This document shows, piece by piece, positions 22,541-31,379 of a DNA stretch of 64,000 nt. Below the pieces are notes generated by a model. That model was not told the origin of the DNA, did no database searches, and saw only the letters and a list, made by a program, of their open reading frames with translations. Positions within the stretch are counted from its first letter, which is position 1. Each line of letters begins with the position of its first letter. Position numbers and translations under genes: made by a program. This DNA is from Lysobacter auxotrophicus (lineage in GTDB: Bacteria > Pseudomonadota > Gammaproteobacteria > Xanthomonadales > Xanthomonadaceae), in NCBI RefSeq assembly GCF_027924565.1, contig NZ_AP027041.1:3720001-3784000 (forward strand), given 5' to 3'.

Positions 22541-22742
22541 GGCGATGCTCCGTTGGTGGTTGCGATGAACCGATCTTCCGTGTGCGACGGCGACGGCATC
22601 GTGAATGGGAGCGCAAAATCTCCGTTCATACGTACACGCATCCGTTTCGTTCAGCGATGCGCATTTTTTGTCATCGCGCTTTCTCACGTTCGCGTCACGG
22701 TTCTTCACCGAGTCTTGAAACCTAGCGGTTTTCAACATCGGT

Positions 22743-23489
22743 ATGCACATGAACCACAACGGCCGACTCATCCTGATCGTCGAGGATCATCTTCCCATCG
22801 CGGAAATGCTCGGCGGTTACTTCGAGGCGGGTGGTTACGAAGTCGACTTCGCGCGCGATGGCGCCGAGGCGCTGCGACTGTCCGCGAACAATCCTTATGA
22901 CGCGATCCTCCTGGATCGCAACCTGCCACGCATCGACGGCGTGGAAGTGTGCCGACGCATCCGTCAGGAGCAGCGCCGCGCGACGCCCATCCTGATGCTG
23001 ACCGCGCGCGACAGCGTGCAGGACCGCGTGGAAGGCCTGGAAGCGGGCGCCGACGATTACCTCACCAAGCCGTTCTCGATCGAGGAACTCGAAGCGCGCC
23101 TGCGCGGGCTGATGCGTCGTTCGCGCAAGACCGCGAGCGAACCGATCCGCGTCGGCGACCTGGTGCTCGATCCGCACTCGATGACCGCCGAACGCGGCGG
23201 CGTGACCATCCACCTGACGCCGATCGGCTTCCAGATCCTGCACCTGCTGATGCGCGAGGCGCCGCGCGTGGTGAGCCGCGAGGAGATCCAGCGCGAGGTG
23301 TGGCGCGACGAGCCGCCGGATTCGGATTCGCTGCGCAGCCATCTCTACATCCTGCGCAAGGCGATCGATCGCGGGCACGACACACCGCTGCTGCAGACGA
23401 TTCCCGGCATGGGATTCCGCATCGGCGAGCATCCGTCGGCGTTCACCGCTTCGCGCAACCAGCGTGAGAGCGTGGCGATGCGCGGCTGA
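22743..23489 (+). CDS. OmpR-family response regulator
   Basis: A 248-aa protein with a receiver domain (residues 8-120): acidic pocket E14/D15, phospho-acceptor D58 (AILLDRNLP), T87 and K109 (LTKPFS). A winged-helix trans_reg_C DNA-binding domain follows (about 135-230), ending LLQTIPGMGFRIGEHP. It sits in front of heme oxygenase and bacteriophytochrome genes but no histidine kinase gene is nearby, so its phosphodonor is not encoded here. It may regulate the photoreceptor genes or act independently. Confidence 0.9.
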   Translation: MHMNHNGRLILIVEDHLPIAEMLGGYFEAGGYEVDFARDGAEALRLSANNPYDAILLDRNLPRIDGVEVCRRIRQEQRRATPILMLTARDSVQDRVEGLEAGADDYLTKPFSIEELEARLRGLMRRSRKTASEPIRVGDLVLDPHSMTAERGGVTIHLTPIGFQILHLLMREAPRVVSREEIQREVWRDEPPDSDSLRSHLYILRKAIDRGHDTPLLQTIPGMGFRIGEHPSAFTASRNQRESVAMRG

Positions 23490-23576
23490 GCGCGCGCGTT
23501 CCAGCGCAAGAGAACCGACGCGGTCAACCCGATTCGGGTAGGCTGGTCCACCTCGAGACGCCCAGGAAGCGCGCCG

Positions 23577-24116
23577 ATGTCACTGTGCCCCGTCCGATCC
23601 CATCTCCGGCACGCGACCGCCAACGCGCACGAGCGCGTGGACGCCCTGCTTCCGCACGGCATTTCGCGGCATCGCGACTACGCGGCGTACCTTCGCGCGA
23701 TGCACCGTTTCGTCGCGTCCAGCGCATTGCCGGACGGCGCGCGGGAGCGCTACCTGCCGCTGTTATTCGACGATCTGCGCACGCTCGGCATCGCCGGCGA
23801 AGCCGCGCCGGCGGCTGCGACACACGGCGATCTTTATGAACGGCTGGGCTGGGCGTACGTGTTCGAAGGCTCGTCGCTGGGTGCGCGCATGCTGCTGAAA
23901 CAGGCGCGCACGCTCGGGTACGACGATCGTGCCGGCGCGCGCTACCTGAACGAGCACGCGACCTCGACCGGATGGCCTGACGTGCTCGCCCAACTCGAAG
24001 ACTCCACGCCGGACGCAGGCGAGCTCGATCGCCTTGTCGCCGCCAGCCACCGTGCCTTCGCCGCCGTGGAAACCGCATTGCGCGACGCCCTGCACATCGA
24101 AAAGGAACTTTCATGA
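23577..24116 (+). CDS. bphO: heme oxygenase (BphO type)
   Basis: A 179-aa biliverdin-producing heme oxygenase. The proximal heme ligand is His18 in RHATANAHERVDALL. The distal helix is WAYVFEGSSLGARMLLKQA, with the flexible Gly-Ser-x-x-Gly. It opens heme to biliverdin, the chromophore of the phytochrome encoded directly downstream; the two genes overlap by ATGA (24113-24116), so they are translated together. Confidence 0.9.
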   Translation: MSLCPVRSHLRHATANAHERVDALLPHGISRHRDYAAYLRAMHRFVASSALPDGARERYLPLLFDDLRTLGIAGEAAPAAATHGDLYERLGWAYVFEGSSLGARMLLKQARTLGYDDRAGARYLNEHATSTGWPDVLAQLEDSTPDAGELDRLVAASHRAFAAVETALRDALHIEKELS

Positions 24117-25816
24117 ACGTCGTCAACGCCACCGAAGCGGAGATCTGCGCGCGCGAGCCGATCCATCTCTCGGGCGCGATCCAGCCGCACGGCTATCTGG
24201 TCAGTTGCAGCTGGCCCGACTGGACCGTGCGCCACGTGTCGGCCAACGTCGCCGAGCTGTTCGACGAGACGCCGGCGCAGCTGCTCGGCACTTCGCTGCG
24301 CGAACACGTCGACGGCAGCATCCTGGAAGCCATCGCCGATGCGCTGCGCTTCATCGAGCCGGGCCTCGCCGCGCAGCGCGTAGCGACGACGAACCTCGGC
24401 GGGCGCGGCGCGCTGTGCGACATCAGCACGCACCTGCACCAGGGGCTGGTGCATATCGAGATCGAGCCGCAGCAGGCCGGCGCGGATAACGTCGGTCCGA
24501 TCACGGCGAATGCGATGATCGGCCGGATCGCCGGGCAGGATCCGGGCCCGGCGTTCTTCCAGCAGGTCGCAAGCCTGGTGCGAGAACTGACCGGCTACGA
24601 CCGCGTGATGGTCTACCGGTTCCGCGCGGACGACGCGGGCGAGGTGATCGCCGAAGACCACGCGCAGGACATGGAGCCATACCTAGGCCTGCGGTATCCG
24701 GCGACGGACATCCCTGTGCAGGCGCGGAACCTGTATCTCATGAACCGCCTGCGCGTGATCCCGGATGCGGGCTACACGCCGGTGGCGATCGAGCCGCAGC
24801 GCCATGCCGGCGGCGCCGCGCTCGATCTGTCGCACCACGCGCTGCGCAGCGTGTCGCCGATGCACCTGGAATACCTGCGCAACATGGGCGTGGGCGCGTC
24901 GATGTCCATTTCGATCGTCAGCGGCGGCCGCCTGTGGGGCCTGATCGCCTGCCACCATCGCACCGCGCGACTGATGCCGCCGGGCGTTCGCGCCACCGCG
25001 GATCTGTTCGGCATGTACGTCTCGATGCGCGTGGCCGGCCACGAGCAGGCCACCGCAATGGCGCTGTACGACCAGAGCCAACAGCTGGGCGACGTATTGC
25101 GCGACGCGACGCAGTCGCGACCCTTCGCGGACGTGCTGCCCACGTACCTGCGCGTCATCGTGAAGCTGCTCGATGCCGACGGCGCGATGATGGTGCTGGG
25201 CAACCGGCAGATGAGCATAGGCACCGTGCCGGGCGGCGAATCGTTCTCCGAACTGTGCGCGTGGGGCGCCGCGCGCGCCGGCGCCGTCGCGTCCACGCAT
25301 CGTCGGGAGGAATGGCGCAGCCAGACGCGTCCCGCCGACGGGCTGGCCGGCGTGCTGTCGATGGCCTTCGGCCGCGATGGCGACGGCGTGTACTGCTTCC
25401 GCAAGGAGCAGATCGAGGAAGTCACCTGGGCCGGGCATCCGCACAAGGCCACGGTGCCGACCGACGATGGCCAGCGCATCGCGCCGCGCCGCAGTTTCGC
25501 CGCCTGGCGCGAAACCGTGCGCGGGGAAAGCGTGCAATGGAGCGACAGCGACCGCCGCATCGCAGAACGCCTGTATGACGTTCTCATCGACCTGCATCGG
25601 CGCAGCACCGTGAATGCCGAGGAACAGTTCGCGCTGCGGCTGCGGCGGCACGTGCGCGGCGAAAGCGAGCGCCTGTCGCGCCTGGCCGCGATGCTGGGCG
25701 ACATGCAGCATCTGGACGACGAACAGACGCGCCGGCTGGCTGAACGCATCGGCGAACTGGAGCAGCACCTGCATCGCATCACCGGCACCGCGGAGCTGAG
25801 CCACTCGCTGCCTTGA
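24113..25816 (+). CDS. bphP: bacteriophytochrome without kinase domain
   Basis: A 567-aa red/far-red photoreceptor with the full photosensory core. Cys12 is the biliverdin-attaching cysteine (EICAREPIHLSGAIQPHG). PAS spans about 15-120. GAF spans about 138-310, with PATDIP at 196-201 and the chromophore-pocket SPMHLEYL around 249. PHY spans about 330-500, with tongue motif PRRSF at 458-462. After PHY only ~65 residues follow, forming a charged heptad-like helix (FALRLRRHVRGESERLSRLA) with no histidine-kinase, GGDEF, EAL or PAS9 domain. It must therefore signal by interaction or via a separate partner. Confidence 0.9.
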   Translation: MNVVNATEAEICAREPIHLSGAIQPHGYLVSCSWPDWTVRHVSANVAELFDETPAQLLGTSLREHVDGSILEAIADALRFIEPGLAAQRVATTNLGGRGALCDISTHLHQGLVHIEIEPQQAGADNVGPITANAMIGRIAGQDPGPAFFQQVASLVRELTGYDRVMVYRFRADDAGEVIAEDHAQDMEPYLGLRYPATDIPVQARNLYLMNRLRVIPDAGYTPVAIEPQRHAGGAALDLSHHALRSVSPMHLEYLRNMGVGASMSISIVSGGRLWGLIACHHRTARLMPPGVRATADLFGMYVSMRVAGHEQATAMALYDQSQQLGDVLRDATQSRPFADVLPTYLRVIVKLLDADGAMMVLGNRQMSIGTVPGGESFSELCAWGAARAGAVASTHRREEWRSQTRPADGLAGVLSMAFGRDGDGVYCFRKEQIEEVTWAGHPHKATVPTDDGQRIAPRRSFAAWRETVRGESVQWSDSDRRIAERLYDVLIDLHRRSTVNAEEQFALRLRRHVRGESERLSRLAAMLGDMQHLDDEQTRRLAERIGELEQHLHRITGTAELSHSLP

Positions 25817-26215
25817 ATTCTTCGCGACGCCCCCACTGACGCGCCATCTCGGTTCAGCCTGAACCCACCCGCGTTCGCGCGCTCGTCACGACGGTTTCAC
25901 GCCACATTTCCGGAAATGGTGGCCGCGGTCCGACTTCGCGACACCATCGCAACCCGACCGCACGCGTCACGCACCACCGGGCAATGGGACTGTCGGGAGG
26001 GAGGGACGATGTCGAGCAGGCATTCATCGCCTAGCCGGGGCGGCGCGATCGCGCAACCGACGCGCCGCAGCGCGCGTCCTTCCTACGCCGACGTTCACAG
26101 CCGCACAACCACGCACGCATCGGCGTCCGGTCCGGACCGCTGACGCGTCGCCCTGGCCGCATCGCGGCCAAACGGCGGCGCATCGTCGGCCGCCGTCACA
26201 TCGAGGAGGTGCGCA
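25817..26215. other. intergenic stretch, 399 bp
   Basis: No convincing gene. A palindrome CCACATTTCCGGAAATGGTGG lies at 25902-25922 and could be an operator. A small frame from ATG 26009 (44 codons, preceded by GGGAGGGAGGG) is possible but not protein-like. The stretch probably holds the promoter of the following envelope operon. Confidence 0.45.
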
Positions 26216-27019
26216 ATGCGTCGTTCTTCGTTGTTCGTTGTCGCGATCGCCTGCATCGTCGCGCCGGCATTGGCCTGTGCGCAGACCCGTGAACGACGCG
26301 ATGCGGCGAGCTCCGCCATCGCCACCGCCCCTGCCGTGCAACCCGAGGCCGTCGCGGCGCTGGAACGCATGTCGGCGTACCTGCGCGGGTTGAAACAGTT
26401 TGGCCTGCACGCCGACACCACGATCGACCTGGTGACGGACGACGAACAGAAGCTGCAGTTTCCCGGCACGCTCGATTACAAGGTGCGCGCGCCCGATCGC
26501 CTGTACATCGGCATGAAGACCGACCGCAAGGAACGCGAGCTGTTCTACGACGGAAAGACGCTCACGGTGTACGGGCCGCGCAACAAGCTCTATGCGCAGA
26601 CGCCGGCGCCACCCACGATCGCGGCGCTGCTCGGCGCCGCGGAAGACCGATACGGCATCGAGTTGCCGTTGGCCGACCTGTTTTTGTGGGGCACCGCGAA
26701 GGCGCCGACGTCGTCGCTGCGATCGGCCGCGTACGTCGGTCCGGCGCGCATCGACGGCAGCGTCACCGACCAGTACGCCTTCCGGCAGGACGGCGTGGAC
26801 TGGCAGATCTGGATCGAAGCCGGCGACAAGCCTTTGCCGCGGCGGCTGGTGATCACCACCACGGCCGATCCCGCGCAGCCGCAGTACGCCAGCACGCTCA
26901 CCTGGAACACGAACGCGAAAGTGCGCGATGCCGACTTCGCCTTCGTGCCGCCGAAGGATGCGCATCGCATCGAGTTCGTCGAAGTCGACGTCGTCGCGAC
27001 GCAGGAGGGCTCCCGATGA
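26216..27019 (+). CDS. DUF2092 periplasmic protein
   Basis: A 267-aa protein with a signal peptide (SLFVVAIACIVAPALACAQ). The mature part matches the DUF2092 layout, a lipoprotein-carrier-like LolA/LppX half barrel: ALERMSAYLRGLKQFGLHADTTIDLVTDDEQKLQF, then LFYDGKTLTVYGPRNKLYAQTPAP. It may bind lipid or another hydrophobic ligand in the periplasm; this is inference from the fold. It is the first gene of a run of six envelope genes; its stop overlaps the next start (ATGA). Confidence 0.8.
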   Translation: MRRSSLFVVAIACIVAPALACAQTRERRDAASSAIATAPAVQPEAVAALERMSAYLRGLKQFGLHADTTIDLVTDDEQKLQFPGTLDYKVRAPDRLYIGMKTDRKERELFYDGKTLTVYGPRNKLYAQTPAPPTIAALLGAAEDRYGIELPLADLFLWGTAKAPTSSLRSAAYVGPARIDGSVTDQYAFRQDGVDWQIWIEAGDKPLPRRLVITTTADPAQPQYASTLTWNTNAKVRDADFAFVPPKDAHRIEFVEVDVVATQEGSR

Positions 27020-27564
27020 AACGCCACGAACCCCGACGCCACCTCGTGCGCAACGCCGCGCCGCCGCATCGACGCGCGATCGCCATCGGCTTGGGCATCG
27101 GGCTGCTCGCCGGTGCGATCGCCGTGCTCGCCGTCACCAGCGACGCGCAGGCCGGGCCGCGCGCGCGAGGTGCCGCGCGGACCAGCGTCAATCACGCGGG
27201 TGCGTCCGGAAACCACGCGGCGGTGGCGAATCGAAGCGTGCAGCACGACGCCAGCCGCACATCGGCAAGCCGCAGCACGAGCGTGAACCGCAACACCAGC
27301 ATCGACGTGCACAACGACATCGACATCGACAACCGCTGGCACGACGACTGGTACGACGATCATCCCGTTGCCACCGCCGCTGCGGTGACCACGGCGGCCG
27401 CGGTGACTGCGGCGGCCATCGGGTCGATCGTGCATTCGGTGCCGCCCAGCTGCGTCACCACCGTCGTCAACGGCGTGCCGTACCAGCAATGCGGCAACAC
27501 CTGGTACCAGCCGCAATACGCAGGAACGACGGTGCAATACATCGTGGTTAATCCACCGAACTGA
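27016..27564 (+). CDS. exported Asn/His-rich protein
   Basis: A 182-aa protein with an N-terminal basic stretch and one hydrophobic segment (AIAIGLGIGLLAGAIAVLAVTSDAQA) as signal or anchor. A Ser/Arg/Asn-rich linker follows, then an Asp/His/Trp cluster (DIDIDNRWHDDWYDDHP), an alanine-rich helix, and a C-terminal disulfide-capable motif CVTTVVNGVPYQQCGNTWYQPQ. The same C-terminal motif occurs in small exported proteins of many proteobacteria. Coupled to the DUF2092 gene by ATGA; function unknown. Confidence 0.7.
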   Translation: MKRHEPRRHLVRNAAPPHRRAIAIGLGIGLLAGAIAVLAVTSDAQAGPRARGAARTSVNHAGASGNHAAVANRSVQHDASRTSASRSTSVNRNTSIDVHNDIDIDNRWHDDWYDDHPVATAAAVTTAAAVTAAAIGSIVHSVPPSCVTTVVNGVPYQQCGNTWYQPQYAGTTVQYIVVNPPN

Positions 27565-27687
27565 CGATTCGTTGCTGAATTTTTCTGGCCTTTGGCGATT
27601 CACGTTCCCTGTCACCATCCGTCGCCTTGTCGTTCAGTCGCTGTTCGCGAACGACTACCGCAACGCCGATCCGAGCAAGGAGTGCCC

Positions 27688-30312
27688 ATGCCATTGCGTT
27701 CGCTGATGATCGCCGCGACCCTCGCGTTCTCCATCGCCACACCGGCGGCGGCGCAGGTCGATCGGCTCGTTGCACAGGCCTCCACCGCGGGCGCGGCCGT
27801 CGCCATCGACGCGCGCCCCTTCCCGCGCGAATTCACGCGCGACGGAACGACCTTCAGCGTCCACCAGCCGCAGTACGACAGCTGGAAGGACAATCAGCTC
27901 AAGGGACGCTTCGCGATGTCGGTGAACACCGGCACCCGTAGCGGAGCGGACGGAAAGACCGAGCAGACCGCCGATTACGGCGTGGTGACGTTCCAGGCGC
28001 GCACGCAGATCGACAAGGACGCGCGCGCGGTCGTGCTGAGCGACATGCAACTGACGGGTGCGAGCTTCCCGACGGCCAGCGCGAAGCAGGCGCAATACCT
28101 CGAACTGGCGCGCGCGCAGCTGAAGCAGAAATCCACGCTCACCGTCTCGCTCGACCAGCTCGAATCGGCGCTGGCCATCGCTGCGGTGGACGCGAAGGCG
28201 CCGGCCTCCCTGCCGGTTCGCAACGATCCGCCGGAAATCCTGTTCAGCACGCAGCCGTCGGTGCTGATCCTGGTCGACGGCGCCCCCGCACTGAAACCCA
28301 CTGGCGTCGCCGGCGTGCAGCGCGTCATCAACAGCCGATCGCTGCTGTTGCAGCAGGGCGGGCAGTACTACACGTACATCGGCGGTCACTGGGCGAAGGC
28401 CGCGTCGCTCGACGGCCCGTGGTCGGCGGCGCCGTCGGTCGATGCGAAGCTCACGCAGGTGATGCAGCAGGCGGTTGCTTCGAAGCAAGTCGACACGCTC
28501 GACAAGCCGCCGCAGGCGCTGGCGCAGGCGTTCGCCAACGGCGGCATGCCGCAGCTGTACGTGCGCACGCATCCCGCCGAACTGATCACGGTGCAAGGCG
28601 ATCCGCAGTTCGCGGCCGTGCCGGGCACGAGTCTGAGCTACATCGCCAACACCGGCGCGGACGTGTTCGTCGATGCCGGCGCGGGCAACGCGTGGTACGT
28701 GCTCGTATCCGGTCGCTGGTTCACCGCGCCGGGCAGCAAGGGGCCGTGGACGTACGTCGCGCCGAACCGCCTGCCGGCGGACTTCGCGAAGATTCCGCCC
28801 GACAGCCCGAAGAGCGGCGTGCTCGCGTCGATTCCCGGCACGCCGGAATCCAAGGAAGCGCTGATCGCCAATGACATCCCGCAAACCGCGACGGTGAAGA
28901 AGGCGCAGGCGAAGCTCAGCGTCGCGTACGACGGTGCGCCGCAGTTCGCAAACATCGAAGGCACGTCGCTGCAATACGCACGCAACACGGCGGTGCCGGT
29001 GATCCGCGTGGCGAACGACAGCTATTACGCCGTCGACAAGGGCATCTGGTTCAGCGCTTCGTCGCCGACGGGTCCGTGGGCAGTGGCGACGAGTGTTCCA
29101 GCCGCGATCTACGGCATTCCGACGAGCTCGCCGCTGCACTACGTCACCTACGTCCGCGTGTACGGCACCGACGGCGACGAGGTGTATGTCGGCTACACGC
29201 CGGGCTACTACGGCACGGTCGTCACCGACAACGTCGTGGTGTACGGCACCGGCTACGCATGCACGCCGTGGGTCGGCGCGTACTGGTACGGCTGCCCGGC
29301 GACGTACGGCATGGGCGCGTACTTCGGCTGGAACCCGTGGGTGGGCTGGAGCTTCGGCTGGGGCTGGGGCTGGTACGACGGCTGGTACGGCCCGTACAGC
29401 CCGTGGTGGGGCCCGTGGTACGGCCCGGCCTACCCGTACGGCTGGTGGGGCGGCGGCGCGGCCGCATGGAACGTCTACGGCCACTGGGGCAACGCGGCGG
29501 TGCGCGGCACGGCAGCCGCGTGGGCCGATCCGTGGACCGGCAACGTCGGGCGCGGCGCGCGCGGCGGCTACTACAACGAGGCCACCGGCGGTCGCGGCAT
29601 CGGGCGCGCGGGCGTGAACACCAACGTCTACACCGGCACCACCAGCGCGGGCGGGCAGGGTATCCGCTACAACCCCGAAACCGGGCGGGTCGTCGCCGGT
29701 GGATCGGCCGCGGCGGTGAATCCCTACACCGGGCAGGCAGCGCGGGCGGGCGAACGCACCGTCGTGAACACCAATACCGGCCGCGTGACGGAAGCCGCGG
29801 GCGGCGCGGCCATCGGACCCAACGGCGCGGGCGCGGCCGGCGCGTTCAACACGCAGGGACCCAACGGCGGCGACGCGCGCGGCGCCGGCGGGTTCCACTA
29901 CAACGCCGACACCGGCACGTTGAATCGCGGCGGCGTGGTGCAGGTGAACGACAACGTCTATGCCGGTCGCGACGGCAACGTCTACAAGCACGACGAGAAC
30001 GGCTGGACGCAGGTCCATCGCCCCGACCGCTCGCGGAACCTGTCGGGACAGACGCGGCAGAACGTCGATCCAGCCGCGCTCGATGGCGACCGTTTCGCGC
30101 GCGAACGCGGCGACCAGCGTGTCCGCGGCGATGGCGGTTCGTTGAATCCCGGCGCGTTCCAGCGCCAGGGCGGCGCCATGGAGCGCACCGGCGGATTCGA
30201 ACGCGGCGGCGGCATGCAGCGACCGGCCGGCGGGATGCAACGCCCTGTCGGCGGCTTCCGCCCCGGCCTCGGCGGCGGCGGTTTCCGCGGCGGCGGCTTC
30301 CGTCGTCGCTGA
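27688..30312 (+). CDS. large secreted Gly/Trp/Tyr-rich protein
   Basis: An 874-aa protein with a signal peptide (SLMIAATLAFSIATPAAAQ). Residues about 25-500 are repeated beta-rich units with the recurring pattern 'YY..I.G.W..A....GPW..A' (near 230, 350 and 445), resembling proteins annotated as carbohydrate-binding family V/XII in Xanthomonadaceae. Residues about 520-600 are extremely aromatic (GWGWGWYDGWYGPYSPWWGP). Then comes a Gly/Asn/Thr-rich low-complexity region with YNPETGR-type units, and a Gly/Arg-rich tail ending GGGFRGGGFRRR. Probably surface-exposed or periplasmic; function unknown. ATG 27688 has AAGGAG upstream. Confidence 0.75.
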   Translation: MPLRSLMIAATLAFSIATPAAAQVDRLVAQASTAGAAVAIDARPFPREFTRDGTTFSVHQPQYDSWKDNQLKGRFAMSVNTGTRSGADGKTEQTADYGVVTFQARTQIDKDARAVVLSDMQLTGASFPTASAKQAQYLELARAQLKQKSTLTVSLDQLESALAIAAVDAKAPASLPVRNDPPEILFSTQPSVLILVDGAPALKPTGVAGVQRVINSRSLLLQQGGQYYTYIGGHWAKAASLDGPWSAAPSVDAKLTQVMQQAVASKQVDTLDKPPQALAQAFANGGMPQLYVRTHPAELITVQGDPQFAAVPGTSLSYIANTGADVFVDAGAGNAWYVLVSGRWFTAPGSKGPWTYVAPNRLPADFAKIPPDSPKSGVLASIPGTPESKEALIANDIPQTATVKKAQAKLSVAYDGAPQFANIEGTSLQYARNTAVPVIRVANDSYYAVDKGIWFSASSPTGPWAVATSVPAAIYGIPTSSPLHYVTYVRVYGTDGDEVYVGYTPGYYGTVVTDNVVVYGTGYACTPWVGAYWYGCPATYGMGAYFGWNPWVGWSFGWGWGWYDGWYGPYSPWWGPWYGPAYPYGWWGGGAAAWNVYGHWGNAAVRGTAAAWADPWTGNVGRGARGGYYNEATGGRGIGRAGVNTNVYTGTTSAGGQGIRYNPETGRVVAGGSAAAVNPYTGQAARAGERTVVNTNTGRVTEAAGGAAIGPNGAGAAGAFNTQGPNGGDARGAGGFHYNADTGTLNRGGVVQVNDNVYAGRDGNVYKHDENGWTQVHRPDRSRNLSGQTRQNVDPAALDGDRFARERGDQRVRGDGGSLNPGAFQRQGGAMERTGGFERGGGMQRPAGGMQRPVGGFRPGLGGGGFRGGGFRRR

Positions 30313-30405
30313 TCGATCAACCGCGCGGCGATGAGGCTGTCGCCGCGCTCGCTTATGCGTCGCCGCACGCGCGTGGCGACGCGACACGTCTGGAGAAACA
30401 ACACG

Positions 30406-31359
30406 ATGAACATCCGTCACCTGCTCGCGATCGGCATCGCGCTGGGCTGCGCGTCGCTCGCGCCGCCCGCCTTTGCCACCGAAGGCGCGCTCGGCCGCAC
30501 CATCACCGGCACGAGCGTGCAGTCGTTCGCCGGCGTGGTGCCGCCGACGCCGGGCTTCAACGCCGCCATCGGCTACGTGCACTACAACGGCGAAATCAGC
30601 GGCTCGCGCGAAGTGCCGGTGGCCAACCAGGTGACGCTCGGCCTGGATGCGACCTTCGACATGCTCAGCGTCACCGGCCTGTACGTGTGGGACACCGGCG
30701 AGGGCCGCTGGAACTTCGCCTCGATGGCCACGTTGCCCGTCGCGGAAGTCGACGTCACCGCCGACGTGTCGATCGGCTCGCGCACGGGCCGGGTGAACGA
30801 CGAAGCCAGCTGGGGCGTGTTCGATCCGTTCTTCGCGCCGATCATCGCCGGCTATCACTTCGACCAGACCAAGCACATGAGCCTGGCGCTGTACGTCTAC
30901 ACCGACTGGGGCGATTACGACCCCGACCGGCTGGCGAACCTGAGCCTCAACAACTGGACCTACTCGCCTACCGTCGCCTACACGCAACTGATGCAGCAGG
31001 GCACGCTGGAATTCACCGCCGTTGGCGCGGTCGACTTCTACACCGAGAACGACGCCACCGATTACCAGAACGGCGCGGTGTTGCGCCTCGATGCGCAACT
31101 GGTCAAGCGATTTCCCAACGGTTGGGGCGCGGGCGGCATCGGCGGCTGGATCGAGCAGCTGGAAGACGACGAGGGCCCGACGGCCGACCGCCTGAATGGC
31201 TTCAAGGGCCGCTCGTTCGCGCTGGGGCCCACCGTCAACTATACGAAGAAGTGGGACGGCGGGCAGGTCGAGTTCGCCGCACGTTGGCTCACCGAGTTCG
31301 ACGTGAAGCGCCGCCTGAAAGGCGACCCGCTGATGGTCACCGCGACCATCGCGTTCTGA
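30406..31359 (+). CDS. MetA-pathway/SphA-like outer-membrane protein
   Basis: A 317-aa protein with a signal peptide (ALGCASLAPPAFA). The mature part is an outer-membrane barrel of the 'MetA-pathway of phenol degradation' family (PF13557): FNAAIGYVHYNGEISGSREV, FDPFFAPIIAGYHFDQTKHM, and a C-terminal strand ending VTATIAF. Such barrels are thought to take up hydrophobic compounds. Start ATG 30406 is preceded by GGAG. Third barrel-type component in the run. Confidence 0.75.
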   Translation: MNIRHLLAIGIALGCASLAPPAFATEGALGRTITGTSVQSFAGVVPPTPGFNAAIGYVHYNGEISGSREVPVANQVTLGLDATFDMLSVTGLYVWDTGEGRWNFASMATLPVAEVDVTADVSIGSRTGRVNDEASWGVFDPFFAPIIAGYHFDQTKHMSLALYVYTDWGDYDPDRLANLSLNNWTYSPTVAYTQLMQQGTLEFTAVGAVDFYTENDATDYQNGAVLRLDAQLVKRFPNGWGAGGIGGWIEQLEDDEGPTADRLNGFKGRSFALGPTVNYTKKWDGGQVEFAARWLTEFDVKRRLKGDPLMVTATIAF

Positions 31360-31379
31360 TGCGAAAGGGAGATTCGAGC

